A stretch of 30,256 nt of DNA from Castellaniella sp041675725 (GTDB lineage: Bacteria > Pseudomonadota > Gammaproteobacteria > Burkholderiales > Burkholderiaceae_B): assembly GCF_041675725.1 (NCBI RefSeq), contig NZ_JBAYTI010000033.1:1-30256 (forward strand). Direction: 5' to 3'. The position numbers were made by a program, and so were the translations under genes. Below the pieces are notes generated by a model. The model was not told where the DNA came from. It searched no databases and saw only the letters and a list, made by a program, of their open reading frames with translations. Each line of letters opens with the position of its first letter. The first letter of the stretch is position 1. Below, piece after piece: positions 18,714 to 26,959 of the stretch.

Positions 18714-20333
18714 TCACGGATGTGGCACGGCAAATGAGAGCGGTCGCAACGTCCGGGATCGTTCTTCCCGGCAGATCCTGAGCGCCATAGCCAACACGAC
18801 GCGTGTATCTCGAGGGTCGATCACACCATCATCGAGCAAACGGGCGCTGGTGGCCAAGACGTCTGTCTGTCTCTGGAAGTTAACAAGGATTTCCTGCCGG
18901 AACGCTGCCAGCCGATCTTCATCCACCGGCTTGCCCTTGCGCCTGCTGGCTGCGCGCGTCACCATTTCCATCGTATCGGCAGCCTGCTCGGCACCCATGA
19001 CGGCACAGCGCGCATTTGGCCATGAAAAGCAGAATCGAGGCGCGAACGCTCGGCCACACATGGCGTAATGGCCAGCCCCAAACGATGCACCGCAAAACAG
19101 CGTGATCTGGGGCACGCTGGCGCTGGCAACTGCCTGTATCATCATGGCTCCGAGCTTGATACTGCCGGCCTGTTCATAGTCCCGACCCACCATGAATCCA
19201 GTGGTGTTGTTAAGGTAGATCAATGGCGTCCCAGACTGGCAGCATGCCTGGATGAAATGGGTTGCTTTTGCCGCGCCATGAGGATCGATAGGCCCATTAT
19301 TGGTGATCAACCCGACTTTCATGCCTTCGATGGCAGCATGACCACAGACCGTGTCTGACCCATAATGCAGGCCGAACTCATCGAAGTCCGAGTCATCCAC
19401 GACGCGGGCAATCACTTCGCGCATGTCCAGGGCCTGCTTACCGTCCTCGGGCATGATGCCCAATAGGTCTTCCGCACCATAACGAGGCGGTCTGAATGCA
19501 AGCGCCTGGGGATCCGGCGGCAGCCAGTTGAGGGACGATATGATCCGGCGAGCAATCCCCAACGCATCACGGTCATCCCGAGCCAGATAATCCCCCAAAC
19601 CCGAAATTGAGCAATGCATGCGCGCACCGCCAAGCTCCTCGTCGGTGGATTCTTCACCAGTTGCTGCCTTCAGCAAGGCTGGACCTGCCAAATAGGCTCG
19701 TGCCTGCCCTTCCACCATCACAATGTAGTCGGACAGCCCGATCTGGTACGCACCACCGGCCGTTGCTGCTCCATGGGCCACGGTCACTACGGGAATGCCT
19801 GCTGCCGAGAGCCTCGCTAGATTGCGATACTTGCGCCCTCCGATGACGAAATTCTCTACTTTGTAACGGGCTAAATTGCCCCCGCCGCTTTCGATCAATT
19901 GCACGAACGGAAGCTTGTTCTCGAGAGCAATCTCCTGTGCGCGCAGCAATTTCTCGAGCCCCATCGGCTGAAATGCACCTGCCTCGATCCCGGAATCGGA
20001 GGCCACCACCATGCATCGCACATCTGCAATGTGACCAATGCCCGCAATCAGACCGCCCCCTGCAATCTGGCGGCCTTCTCTGTCCTTGGGCCTGAACCCA
20101 TAGCCCGCGAGCGAAGCCAGCTCTAAAAAATCCGAATCCCTATCCAACAGCACCCCAAGGCGCTCTCGGGGCAACAATTGGCCCCGCGATTCAAAGCGCG
20201 CGCGCGAGCTCTCGGAAGCAGCGCAAGTATCGGCCTCAACTTGCTGCACGCGCTCAAGCCAATGCAGCATGGCCTGTGTGTTGCGGACAAACTCATCCGA
20301 GTCACGCCGGATATGCGACTTCAGTACCGTCAT
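18714..20333 (-). CDS. Acyl-CoA carboxylase beta subunit (MCC/GCC-type carboxyltransferase)
   Basis: This 539-residue crotonase-fold carboxyltransferase moves CO2 from biotin to an acyl-CoA. MCC/GCC-type features are the N-terminal RGQLLPRERLGVLLD, the LIESGGGNLARYKVENFV segment, FMVGRDYEQAGSIK, and the C-terminal GASFGAGHYAMCGRAFAPRF block, which in MCC beta subunits reads GSFGAGNYGMCGRA. It carries a charged insertion (RAASRRKGKPVDEDR) before the last helix. The start is the ATG of MTVLKSHIR at 20333; a TTG at 20384 is in frame but would place a strong hairpin (20351-20373) in the coding region. It pairs with the fused alpha subunit encoded downstream. Substrate could be 3-methylcrotonyl-CoA, geranyl-CoA or another 3-methyl-2-enoyl-CoA. 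Confidence 0.92.
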   Translation of the reverse strand: MTVLKSHIRRDSDEFVRNTQAMLHWLERVQQVEADTCAASESSRARFESRGQLLPRERLGVLLDRDSDFLELASLAGYGFRPKDREGRQIAGGGLIAGIGHIADVRCMVVASDSGIEAGAFQPMGLEKLLRAQEIALENKLPFVQLIESGGGNLARYKVENFVIGGRKYRNLARLSAAGIPVVTVAHGAATAGGAYQIGLSDYIVMVEGQARAYLAGPALLKAATGEESTDEELGGARMHCSISGLGDYLARDDRDALGIARRIISSLNWLPPDPQALAFRPPRYGAEDLLGIMPEDGKQALDMREVIARVVDDSDFDEFGLHYGSDTVCGHAAIEGMKVGLITNNGPIDPHGAAKATHFIQACCQSGTPLIYLNNTTGFMVGRDYEQAGSIKLGAMMIQAVASASVPQITLFCGASFGAGHYAMCGRAFAPRFCFSWPNARCAVMGAEQAADTMEMVTRAASRRKGKPVDEDRLAAFRQEILVNFQRQTDVLATSARLLDDGVIDPRDTRVVLAMALRICREERSRTLRPLSFAVPHP

Positions 20334-20350
20334 ATTTCTGTCTCTAGGGG

Positions 20351-20373
20351 GCCTGTCCCGGATCGGGACAGGC
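20351..20373 (-). other. Strong intercistronic hairpin between MaoC and carboxyltransferase genes
   Basis: GCCTGTCCCG (20351-20360) and CGGGACAGGC (20364-20373) form a perfect 10-base stem with a 3-base loop. It fills most of the 47-base gap between the MaoC stop and the carboxyltransferase ATG. No T tract follows on the minus strand, so it is unlikely to be a simple terminator. An mRNA-processing or stability element, or an attenuator, is possible. Confidence 0.65.
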
Positions 20374-20380
20374 AAAGCGG

Positions 20381-20830
20381 TCAAGGGGCTGGGCGCAACA
20401 TCACGAGCACACCAGAATGCCCACGCTGTATCACCTCTTCGTGCTGATTGATCAGTTCGAACTGCCGATTGATGATCCCGGTCTTGCCACCGGAAGTTAG
20501 GCGCTTGTCGGTAATCGTGATGCGTACGTGAATCGTGTCATTGATGTAGATGGGTTTGAGGAATTTCCAGTCATCCAGTCCTAGCATGGCCAATGCACTA
20601 CCCTCGAAGATCCCGATGCGGGACATCAGCCCCATACACCAGGCAACGCCGAGCAGCCCGTGTCCCAGCCGCTGGCCAAAGCGAGTGTTCGCCGCAAAGA
20701 CTGCATCGGTATGGATTGGATTCACATCACCTGTCCAGGCCGAAAACGCCGCCACATCGGCTTCCGTGACGGTCTTGCCAGGCGTGATGAAAGTCTGGCC
20801 TTCCTCAAAGTCTTCAAAATACAGCACCAT
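20381..20830 (-). CDS. MaoC-like (hot-dog fold) acyl-CoA hydratase
   Basis: The 149-residue single hot-dog domain has the hydratase-2 signature GDVNPIHTD (Asp35, Asn37, His40) followed by the RLGHGLLG segment, as in R-specific enoyl-CoA hydratases and MaoC dehydratases. It may hydrate the unsaturated acyl-CoA or a beta-oxidation intermediate derived from it, in parallel with or instead of the crotonase. An AAGGAG ribosome site lies 7 bases before the ATG at 20830. It sits 34 bases after the CoA-ligase gene. The substrate cannot be read from the sequence. Confidence 0.9.
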   Translation of the reverse strand: MVLYFEDFEEGQTFITPGKTVTEADVAAFSAWTGDVNPIHTDAVFAANTRFGQRLGHGLLGVAWCMGLMSRIGIFEGSALAMLGLDDWKFLKPIYINDTIHVRITITDKRLTSGGKTGIINRQFELINQHEEVIQRGHSGVLVMLRPAP

Positions 20831-20864
20831 CGTGATCTCCTTGGTCGAAATGGTTGGATTGCTT

Positions 20865-22463
20865 TCATTTTTTTAGCTTGACGCCTGCCAGCTCACGATC
20901 CCACGTGTCGGGCGTCACCCCTTGATCGCGCAGAACATGCTTCAGCAACTTCTGGGTCGGTGTCTTCGGCAATGAGTCGACCACCCGCACATAGCGAGGA
21001 ATCATGAAATATGCCAACCGATTCTGCAGAAAACGGATGAGATCCACTGGATCAAGTGTCTGTCCCGGCACGATGGCCACAATGCACATGACCTCATCCT
21101 CTGACAGTTCGGAAGGCACCGGGATCACGGCCACCTCGCGGACTGCCGGATACGCAGCAATTTCGGCCTCTACCTCGAATGATGAAATGTTCTCACCACG
21201 ACGGCGAATCGCATCCTTCATGCGATCAACGAAGAAATAATACCCCCCCTCGTCCATGCGAAACGCATCCCCCGTGTGAAACCAGCCGTTGCGCCAAGCT
21301 CGGGCCGTTGCCTCAGGATTTTTGTAATAGCCACTGTTCATCGCCCATGGTGCGTCCGTGCGCACGATCATCTCGCCCACCGTCCCCAGTGGCACCTCGA
21401 CATCGTTTTCATCGACCAGGCGCAGTTCCACGCCCTTGCGCGCTGAACCGCAAGTACCCTTGCGCTTGGGGTTGATCCCCGACACCAGTGGCGTGGAGAT
21501 TTCCGTCATGTTGTACAGCGTATAAACATCCAGGTTGAAGCGCTGCGAAAAACTGGGCGCATCTTCAGACAGCGGCACCAGAATGACTTTTTTCAAGACA
21601 TGCTGACGATCCATATCTGCCGGAGGACACTTCATAACGAATGTGGCCATCACGCCCAGCAGCAGGACCACCGTGGTTTGCGTTTCATCGATCACCGACC
21701 AGAACTGGTCGGTGGAAAACTGGGCCACGAGCGAAATCGACCCACCGCGCGACAGCATGCCCATGACTGGGATGGTGCCACCCACATGAAACAAGGGCAG
21801 ATTGCACATGTAGCGATCATCATGTTCAAGCATGTAGAACCCTTCAGGGCCTGCCATGGCGTACAGATGTGCGTACGATGACAGCACGCCCTTGGATGGC
21901 CCGGTCGTGCCGGATGTGTAGATGATCGACTGAATGTCCCAAGGTTGCAGAGGCCGCTGTGGTGGTGGCGCCTCGTCGGTGGACTCAGTGACCACACTGG
22001 ACGGCAGGAATTCGAGTGACGCAGGGTCGTCGGGCACATCTCCGAAACAGACCACTTTTCTGAGTCCGGCCGTATCCACGCCCCGCAATCGATCCAGCAA
22101 GGCCGAATCCGCTACCATCAGGCTTGCACCAGCATTGTCCAGCACATGCTCGAGCAAGTTGCCTCGATAGGCAGTATTGATGGGAACATAGACTGCTCCG
22201 AGCCAATTGATGGCAAACCAGGTAAGCAGGCAGTCCATCGAGTTCGACATCCAGACCACGACCCGATCATCCTGCTGCACACCCAGTCGGGCCAGACCCA
22301 CCGCCCAGCGGGCAGTGAGATCGCGGACTGCCCGGTATGTATACTCTTCACGCGCCGACAGCTTGACAAAGACCTTGTCAGGCTGCGTCTGGATCCATTT
22401 TTCCAGCATGGGCCCCACGATGCACTGGTCTGGCCGTGGAATCCGCAAGTCAGCCTCGTCCAT
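20865..22463 (-). CDS. Acyl-CoA ligase (AMP-forming)
   Basis: This 532-residue member of the adenylate-forming family converts a carboxylic acid, ATP and CoA to acyl-CoA, AMP and pyrophosphate. Core motifs are TSGTTGPSKGV (183-193), YNMTE (317-321), the hinge block DRMKDAIRRRGENISSFEVE, and the C-terminal lysine near residue 505 in PKTPTQKLLK. The sequence style recalls CaiC-like ligases for short or branched acids. An AGGAGG ribosome site lies 5 bases before the ATG. Second in the operon, it would activate the acid delivered by the alcohol and aldehyde dehydrogenases. Specificity is not evident. Confidence 0.93.
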   Translation of the reverse strand: MDEADLRIPRPDQCIVGPMLEKWIQTQPDKVFVKLSAREEYTYRAVRDLTARWAVGLARLGVQQDDRVVVWMSNSMDCLLTWFAINWLGAVYVPINTAYRGNLLEHVLDNAGASLMVADSALLDRLRGVDTAGLRKVVCFGDVPDDPASLEFLPSSVVTESTDEAPPPQRPLQPWDIQSIIYTSGTTGPSKGVLSSYAHLYAMAGPEGFYMLEHDDRYMCNLPLFHVGGTIPVMGMLSRGGSISLVAQFSTDQFWSVIDETQTTVVLLLGVMATFVMKCPPADMDRQHVLKKVILVPLSEDAPSFSQRFNLDVYTLYNMTEISTPLVSGINPKRKGTCGSARKGVELRLVDENDVEVPLGTVGEMIVRTDAPWAMNSGYYKNPEATARAWRNGWFHTGDAFRMDEGGYYFFVDRMKDAIRRRGENISSFEVEAEIAAYPAVREVAVIPVPSELSEDEVMCIVAIVPGQTLDPVDLIRFLQNRLAYFMIPRYVRVVDSLPKTPTQKLLKHVLRDQGVTPDTWDRELAGVKLKK

Positions 22464-22493
22464 TGTTACCTCCTGATGAAAGTGACATAGGCG

Positions 22494-24035
22494 TCAAGGC
22501 ATCACGCCATGACGCATGGTGGGTTCGGGATTCTGGCTGCGCCGGCTGCGCGCCAGATCAAGGGCGTGCAGGATGCGGGCCCTGGTCTCATCGGGTGCAA
22601 TCACGTCATGCACGGTAAAGCGAGCTGCCGCATTGAACGGATCTGTCCCCCCTTTGTAACGGGCTTCGATCTCCTGCAACTTGGCCACTGGATCCTCAGC
22701 GGCATCGATCTCGCTCTTGAATGCCGCGGCCACACCGCCGGACACTGGCAACGACGCGAAGTCGGCGGTGGGCCAAGCTACGACTAGACTTTGCTCACCA
22801 CCCCAACCACCCATGGCACACGCCCCAAATCCGAACGCTCTGCGCATGACCACTGTGACTTTGGGCACCTGCGCCCAGGCAAGCGCGTAAACCACTGCCA
22901 GCCCCTCTCGCAGCGTACCTTCCTTTTCGGCCTCCGGCCCCGTCATGACCCCCGGAATATCCTGCAAAAGGACCAGCGGGACATGGTAGGCCGAGCACAG
23001 ATCAATAAAGTGGCGAGCCTTTCTGGCGGCCTCGGCTGTCAGGGCGCCTGCATACACCATGGACTGGTTGGCGATGATACCCACACTATGGCCATCCATG
23101 CGTGCCAGCCCCGTGACCAGCATACGTGCCCAATCGGGCTTGAGTTCGAAGAAGCTGTCGCGATCCACGATACCGCGTATGACCTTCTTGGCATCGAAGG
23201 CCCGCTTGGGCATGTCTGGCAAAATCGCATTCATATCGATGTCTTCGGCCGGGATCGGGGCGACACGCGGTGGATACTGCCAGGCATTGGTCGGCAGGTA
23301 GCCCAGAAACCGACGCGCCAGCGCGATGGCTTCGTCGTCGCTACGCGCAACGCGATCCACGATGCCGGAAATCCGCGCGTGGATCTGGGCCCCCCCCAAT
23401 TCATCTTTAGTGACATCGATGCCTGTAGCAGCTTTAACCACAGGCGGCCCGCCCGCTGCCATCATGGCCGTCTCACCATGCATGACCACGAACTCCGTCG
23501 CCGCTCCGACGAGTGCAGAATCCCCAGCACAGGGACCAAGCACCAGCGACACCTGCGGCGCGACACCCGAAAGCCGAGCGATCTCGAGAAAATGGGTGGC
23601 ATCGGGCAAACCGTCATTCATCAGCTCCTGCCCGCGCGCGCCTGCGCCGTCGACCATCCAGACCAGAGGCACTCGCTCACGCCGTGCCATCTGTACCATA
23701 TGGAGCTTTTTTCGGGCATTGATGACCCCGTGCGACCCCCCCATAACCGTGAAGTCTTCAGCCACAACACCCACAAAGCGCCCATCGACCTTACCGAACC
23801 CTGCCACGACCCCATCGGCCGGCGTGACTTCCTCAGTCTGTTGGGCATGCATGCTGACATGCGAACACAGTTGGCCGTATTCCTGAAATGAGCGCGCATC
23901 CATGAGTAGCCCCACCCGCTCGCGAACATTCAGCTTGCCAAGGCCTTTCTGCCTCTGCAGCCGGCGTTCGCCTCCCATTTCCATGGCCTTGTGACGCCTT
24001 TCCTGGAGTTTGACCAGCCCATCCTTAAGCTTCAT
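22494..24035 (-). CDS. Second acyl-CoA carboxyltransferase (PCC-beta-like, divergent)
   Basis: This 513-residue carboxyltransferase belongs to the propionyl-CoA carboxylase beta branch, distinct from the MCC-type one downstream. It has KLNVRERVGLLMD, the first oxyanion segment FTVMGGSHGVINARK, DGAGARGQE and AWPTADFASLP. The second active-site loop (398-408) reads RRAFGFGACAM where PCC has RKAYGGAYDVM. The specificity residue, Asp in PccB and Ile in AccB, is therefore Cys406 here by my alignment. It is the first gene of the minus operon, with GAGGA six bases before the ATG at 24035. No fused alpha subunit of PCC type is encoded, so its partners are probably the split biotin carboxylase (28391) and 73-residue carrier (28055). 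Confidence 0.9.
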   Translation of the reverse strand: MKLKDGLVKLQERRHKAMEMGGERRLQRQKGLGKLNVRERVGLLMDARSFQEYGQLCSHVSMHAQQTEEVTPADGVVAGFGKVDGRFVGVVAEDFTVMGGSHGVINARKKLHMVQMARRERVPLVWMVDGAGARGQELMNDGLPDATHFLEIARLSGVAPQVSLVLGPCAGDSALVGAATEFVVMHGETAMMAAGGPPVVKAATGIDVTKDELGGAQIHARISGIVDRVARSDDEAIALARRFLGYLPTNAWQYPPRVAPIPAEDIDMNAILPDMPKRAFDAKKVIRGIVDRDSFFELKPDWARMLVTGLARMDGHSVGIIANQSMVYAGALTAEAARKARHFIDLCSAYHVPLVLLQDIPGVMTGPEAEKEGTLREGLAVVYALAWAQVPKVTVVMRRAFGFGACAMGGWGGEQSLVVAWPTADFASLPVSGGVAAAFKSEIDAAEDPVAKLQEIEARYKGGTDPFNAAARFTVHDVIAPDETRARILHALDLARSRRSQNPEPTMRHGVMP

Positions 24036-24099
24036 TCCTCTTCCTCATCGTGCCTGCAAGTGACATGTCGGCCCAGCCCGACAAAACCTCAGAAACCTA

Positions 24100-24128
24100 T
24101 TGACCTGTTTTATACTCACAAGTATATT
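24100..24128 (+). promoter_or_regulatory. Sigma70 promoter of the solute-binding protein gene
   Basis: TTGACC (24100-24105) and TATATT (24123-24128) are separated by exactly 17 bases, a good match to -35 and -10 boxes. The start codon lies 60 bases downstream of the -10. The palindrome at 24111-24126 fills the spacer and part of the -10 box, so a bound repressor would block RNA polymerase. Confidence 0.65.
24111..24126. promoter_or_regulatory. Putative TetR operator 1 (TATAC-N6-GTATA)
   Basis: TATACTCACAAGTATA is a palindrome with 5-base arms and a 6-base centre in the 152-base gap between the carboxyltransferase-2 and solute-binding protein genes. Preceded by TTT, it reads TTTTATAC-N6-GTATA, the same as the site at 28323. 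On the minus strand its left arm reads as TATAAA, a possible -10 box for the long operon. Assignment to the locus-encoded TetR protein is inference. Confidence 0.6.
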
Positions 24129-24187
24129 AATACCACTGGATAGTATAAATCAAGAACCCTGAGTAACACCTCTTCTGGAGACAGCAA

Positions 24188-25402
24188 ATGTTCAAAAAGA
24201 CCCTATTGACGTTCTCCCTGGCTGCTGCATTGGGCGTAGCCCCCCTCGTCGGACACACGGCCATTTCAGATGGCGTGGTGAAGATCGGCATCCTCAATGA
24301 CCTGTCAGGCCCTTATATCGACCTGGCGGGCCCCGGCTCCATATTGGCGGCAGAAATGGCTGCGGAAGACTTTGGTGGCACCGTCGCGGGCGCGAAGATC
24401 GAGATCCTGTCGGCCGATCATCAGAACCGACCCGATGTGGGCAGCCAGATCGTGCGCCAATGGTTCGATCTCGACAAGGTCGACGCCATCGCTGACGTAC
24501 CCACCTCTTCGGTGGCCATCGCCGTACAGAACATTGCCCGAGAAAAGGAAAAAGTCTTTCTGATCTCAGGCGCCGCCACCGCCTCACTGTCCGGCAAGGA
24601 TTGCTCACCGTTCAGTATCCAGACATCCGACGACACCACGGCCTTGTCGATCGGCACCACACGCGCAGTGGTGGACAGCGGTGCTGATACCTGGTTTTTC
24701 CTGACTGCCGATTACACTTTTGGCCATGCTATGGAAGCCGCCAGCACCAAAGTCATCAATGACAAGGGCGGGAAGGTGCTGGGCTCAGTGAAGCACCCAC
24801 AGAACACCAACGATTTCTCGTCCTATATACTGCAGGCCCAGGCGTCCGGCGCCAAGGCCATCGGTCTGGCCAACGCCGGAAACGACACCACCCAGGCCAT
24901 CAAGCAGGCGGTCGAATTCGGTCTGACCGCGCAGGGCCAGAAACTGGTAGGCTTGATCCTGTTCATCTCGGAAATTCATGCGATGGGCCTGGAAAACGCC
25001 AACGGCCTGCAACTGACTGAAAGTTTCTACTGGGACATGAACGATGAGTCGCGCGAATTTTCGAAACGATTCCTGGACCGCTTCGGGAAAATGCCCACAC
25101 GCCAGCAGGCTACGACGTACGCCACGATCCTGCACTACCTGAAAAGCATTGAAAAGACAGAAAGCGACGACGCCCGCACGGTCGTGCGTTCCATGAAAGA
25201 CACACCCATGAACTTTTTCGGCAATACCGGCACTATCCGTGAGGACGGTCGCCTGATTCACGACCTGACCCTGTGGGAAGTGAAGAAGCCCGAAGAGTCC
25301 AAATACCCCTGGGACTACTACAAGAAAGTCGCCACCATCCCCGGGGACCAGGCCTTTGCCTCACTCGAAGAAAATGCCTGTGAATTCGTGAAGAAAGACT
25401 GA
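24188..25402 (+). CDS. ABC transporter substrate-binding protein (branched-chain amino acid type)
   Basis: This 404-residue periplasmic protein has a signal peptide of about 25 residues (MFKKTLLTFSLAAALG...GHTA). The mature part opens with VVKIGILNDLSGPYIDLAGPGS, typical of type-I periplasmic-binding folds of the HAAT (LivJ-like) group. These often serve aromatic or short organic acids as well as amino acids. A GGAG ribosome site lies 8 bases before the ATG. It is a single-gene unit: no permease or ATPase gene is near, so it must use a transporter encoded elsewhere. Divergent transcription from the catabolic operon with a shared operator suggests it captures the pathway substrate. Confidence 0.92.
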   Translation: MFKKTLLTFSLAAALGVAPLVGHTAISDGVVKIGILNDLSGPYIDLAGPGSILAAEMAAEDFGGTVAGAKIEILSADHQNRPDVGSQIVRQWFDLDKVDAIADVPTSSVAIAVQNIAREKEKVFLISGAATASLSGKDCSPFSIQTSDDTTALSIGTTRAVVDSGADTWFFLTADYTFGHAMEAASTKVINDKGGKVLGSVKHPQNTNDFSSYILQAQASGAKAIGLANAGNDTTQAIKQAVEFGLTAQGQKLVGLILFISEIHAMGLENANGLQLTESFYWDMNDESREFSKRFLDRFGKMPTRQQATTYATILHYLKSIEKTESDDARTVVRSMKDTPMNFFGNTGTIREDGRLIHDLTLWEVKKPEESKYPWDYYKKVATIPGDQAFASLEENACEFVKKD

Positions 25403-25422
25403 GCCTCGAGCAACGTCATAGA

Positions 25423-25451
25423 GAAAGGCCGGGTTTCATCCCCGGCCTTTC
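25423..25451. terminator. Hairpin terminator between convergent genes
   Basis: GAAAGGCCGGG (25423-25433) pairs with CCCGGCCTTTC (25441-25451) around a 7-base loop, 20 bases after the solute-binding protein stop. The T tract is weak on both strands. It probably ends the plus transcript, and may also act on the aldehyde dehydrogenase transcript arriving from the other side. Confidence 0.7.
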
Positions 25452-25512
25452 CATTTCCATCATGACATACTCACCCTGCTGAGTGAATACCCCAGAAAAG
25501 TGTGGTTGAGGT

Positions 25513-26946
25513 TCAAGCAGACACGGTTGGCAATTGCAGCGATTTGAGCTCCAGAAACTCGTCCAGCCCATACTGACCTAGTTCACGACCTATCCCCGAT
25601 TGCTTGAACCCGCCAAAAGGTGCCAAAATATTGAACGCCGCCCCATTAATGTCCAGTTGCCCAGTACGAATCCTGCGGGCCACTCGCACGGCGTGTTCCG
25701 TATCGGCAGACCAGATCGCACCCGACAGACCATAAGGCGAGTCATTGGCGACTCGAATGGCGTGCTCTTCATCGTCATAGCCAAGGATGCTGAGCACCGG
25801 GCCAAAAATCTCTTCCTGCGCGACAACATGATGCGGCTGAACGTCGCCCAGAATGGTGGGAAGCACGAAATACCCATGAGGCATGGCCAGAGAGGGTTGT
25901 GGCCCGCCGCACAGCAATCGCGCACCTTGCTCCAGACCACGAGCAACATAGTCGAGCACACGCCGACGCTGCACATCCGACACCAGGGGGCCGATGCGCG
26001 TGCGTTCATCCATGGGGTCGCCTGGCACATAGCGGCTTGCCATGGATACGGCCAGTTCTGCCGCACGCGCCTTTGATGAGCGTGGTACCAGCAAACGGGT
26101 CAGGGCACTGCAGGTCTGACCGCTGTTGAGGAAGCACTGGTTCAGCGTACCGCGAATCGCCTGCTCCAAGTCAGCGTCAGCAAGCACCAGTGACGCGGAC
26201 TTGCCGCCCAGTTCGAGGCTGAGGCGCTTCAGGTGGCCCGAGGCGAGCGCCCCCAGATGCCTGCCAACCCGGGTGGAGCCCGTAAAAGAGAGCATATCCA
26301 CGTCCGGATGTCTGGCCAAGGGCTCGGCCACTTCCGCACCAGGACCCGAAACAAGATTGAACACCCCGGCAGGTACACCCGCTTCATGCATCACATCCGC
26401 CAGCACAAATGCATTGAGTGGCGTCAGTTCGGACGGTTTTAGCACGACTGTACAACCAGCCGCCAACGCTGCGGCCACCTTAGCCGCAATCTGATGCAGG
26501 GGGTAGTTCCAGGGTGTGACGCACGCGACCACCCCGACAGGCTCCTTGATGATCAACGAGTGTGCCACATTGGTCTCGAAGGAAAACTGTGCCAGCATCC
26601 TGGCATAAAGCCCAAAAATGGCGATGGGAGATCCCACCTGAATGCGCTGGGTCAATTTCAATGGCATGCCGAGTTCCTGAGTGATGAGAACACCCAATTC
26701 GTCAGCCCGGGCCTTCAGACCATCACGAACACGCTCAAGTACCGCTGCGCGCTCTTGCGGTGGCGTGGCTGCCCACACGGGAAACGCGCGCGCCGCTGCC
26801 TGCGCGGCCCTGTCAGCGTCGGCAGCATGGCCTCGAGGGACATGCCCGACCACAACTTCAGTATATGGATTGATGACGGGGATGGATTCTCTGCCGGCTG
26901 ACGCCACCCACTGCCCATCTATATAAATGAACGCTCTTTCTTGCAT
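25513..26946 (-). CDS. Aldehyde dehydrogenase, NAD(P)-dependent
   Basis: This 477-residue member of the ALDH superfamily oxidises an aldehyde to the acid. Catalytic residues are all visible: Asn147 in TPWNYP, Lys170 in VLKPSE, Glu245 in LELGGKS and the nucleophile Cys279 in NSGQTCSA. The C-terminal PFGGFKQSGIGRELG oligomerisation segment is complete. AAGGAG lies about 10 bases before the ATG at 26946. It is 13 bases behind the alcohol dehydrogenase gene, so the two probably act in sequence, alcohol to aldehyde to acid. Substrate unknown. Confidence 0.94.
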   Translation of the reverse strand: MQERAFIYIDGQWVASAGRESIPVINPYTEVVVGHVPRGHAADADRAAQAAARAFPVWAATPPQERAAVLERVRDGLKARADELGVLITQELGMPLKLTQRIQVGSPIAIFGLYARMLAQFSFETNVAHSLIIKEPVGVVACVTPWNYPLHQIAAKVAAALAAGCTVVLKPSELTPLNAFVLADVMHEAGVPAGVFNLVSGPGAEVAEPLARHPDVDMLSFTGSTRVGRHLGALASGHLKRLSLELGGKSASLVLADADLEQAIRGTLNQCFLNSGQTCSALTRLLVPRSSKARAAELAVSMASRYVPGDPMDERTRIGPLVSDVQRRRVLDYVARGLEQGARLLCGGPQPSLAMPHGYFVLPTILGDVQPHHVVAQEEIFGPVLSILGYDDEEHAIRVANDSPYGLSGAIWSADTEHAVRVARRIRTGQLDINGAAFNILAPFGGFKQSGIGRELGQYGLDEFLELKSLQLPTVSA

Positions 26947-26959
26947 GCTGTTTGCTCCT

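Noticed and set aside
20334..20384. Upstream TTG start for carboxyltransferase 1
   Set aside because: It would add 17 residues with no family similarity and put the 10-base-stem hairpin in coding sequence. The ATG at 20333 begins a normal N-terminus.
24121..24140. A second, adjacent operator half-site (ATAC...GTAT) after operator 1
   Set aside because: The arms are only 4 bases and the centre is 9 bases, not 6, so it does not match the shared architecture.
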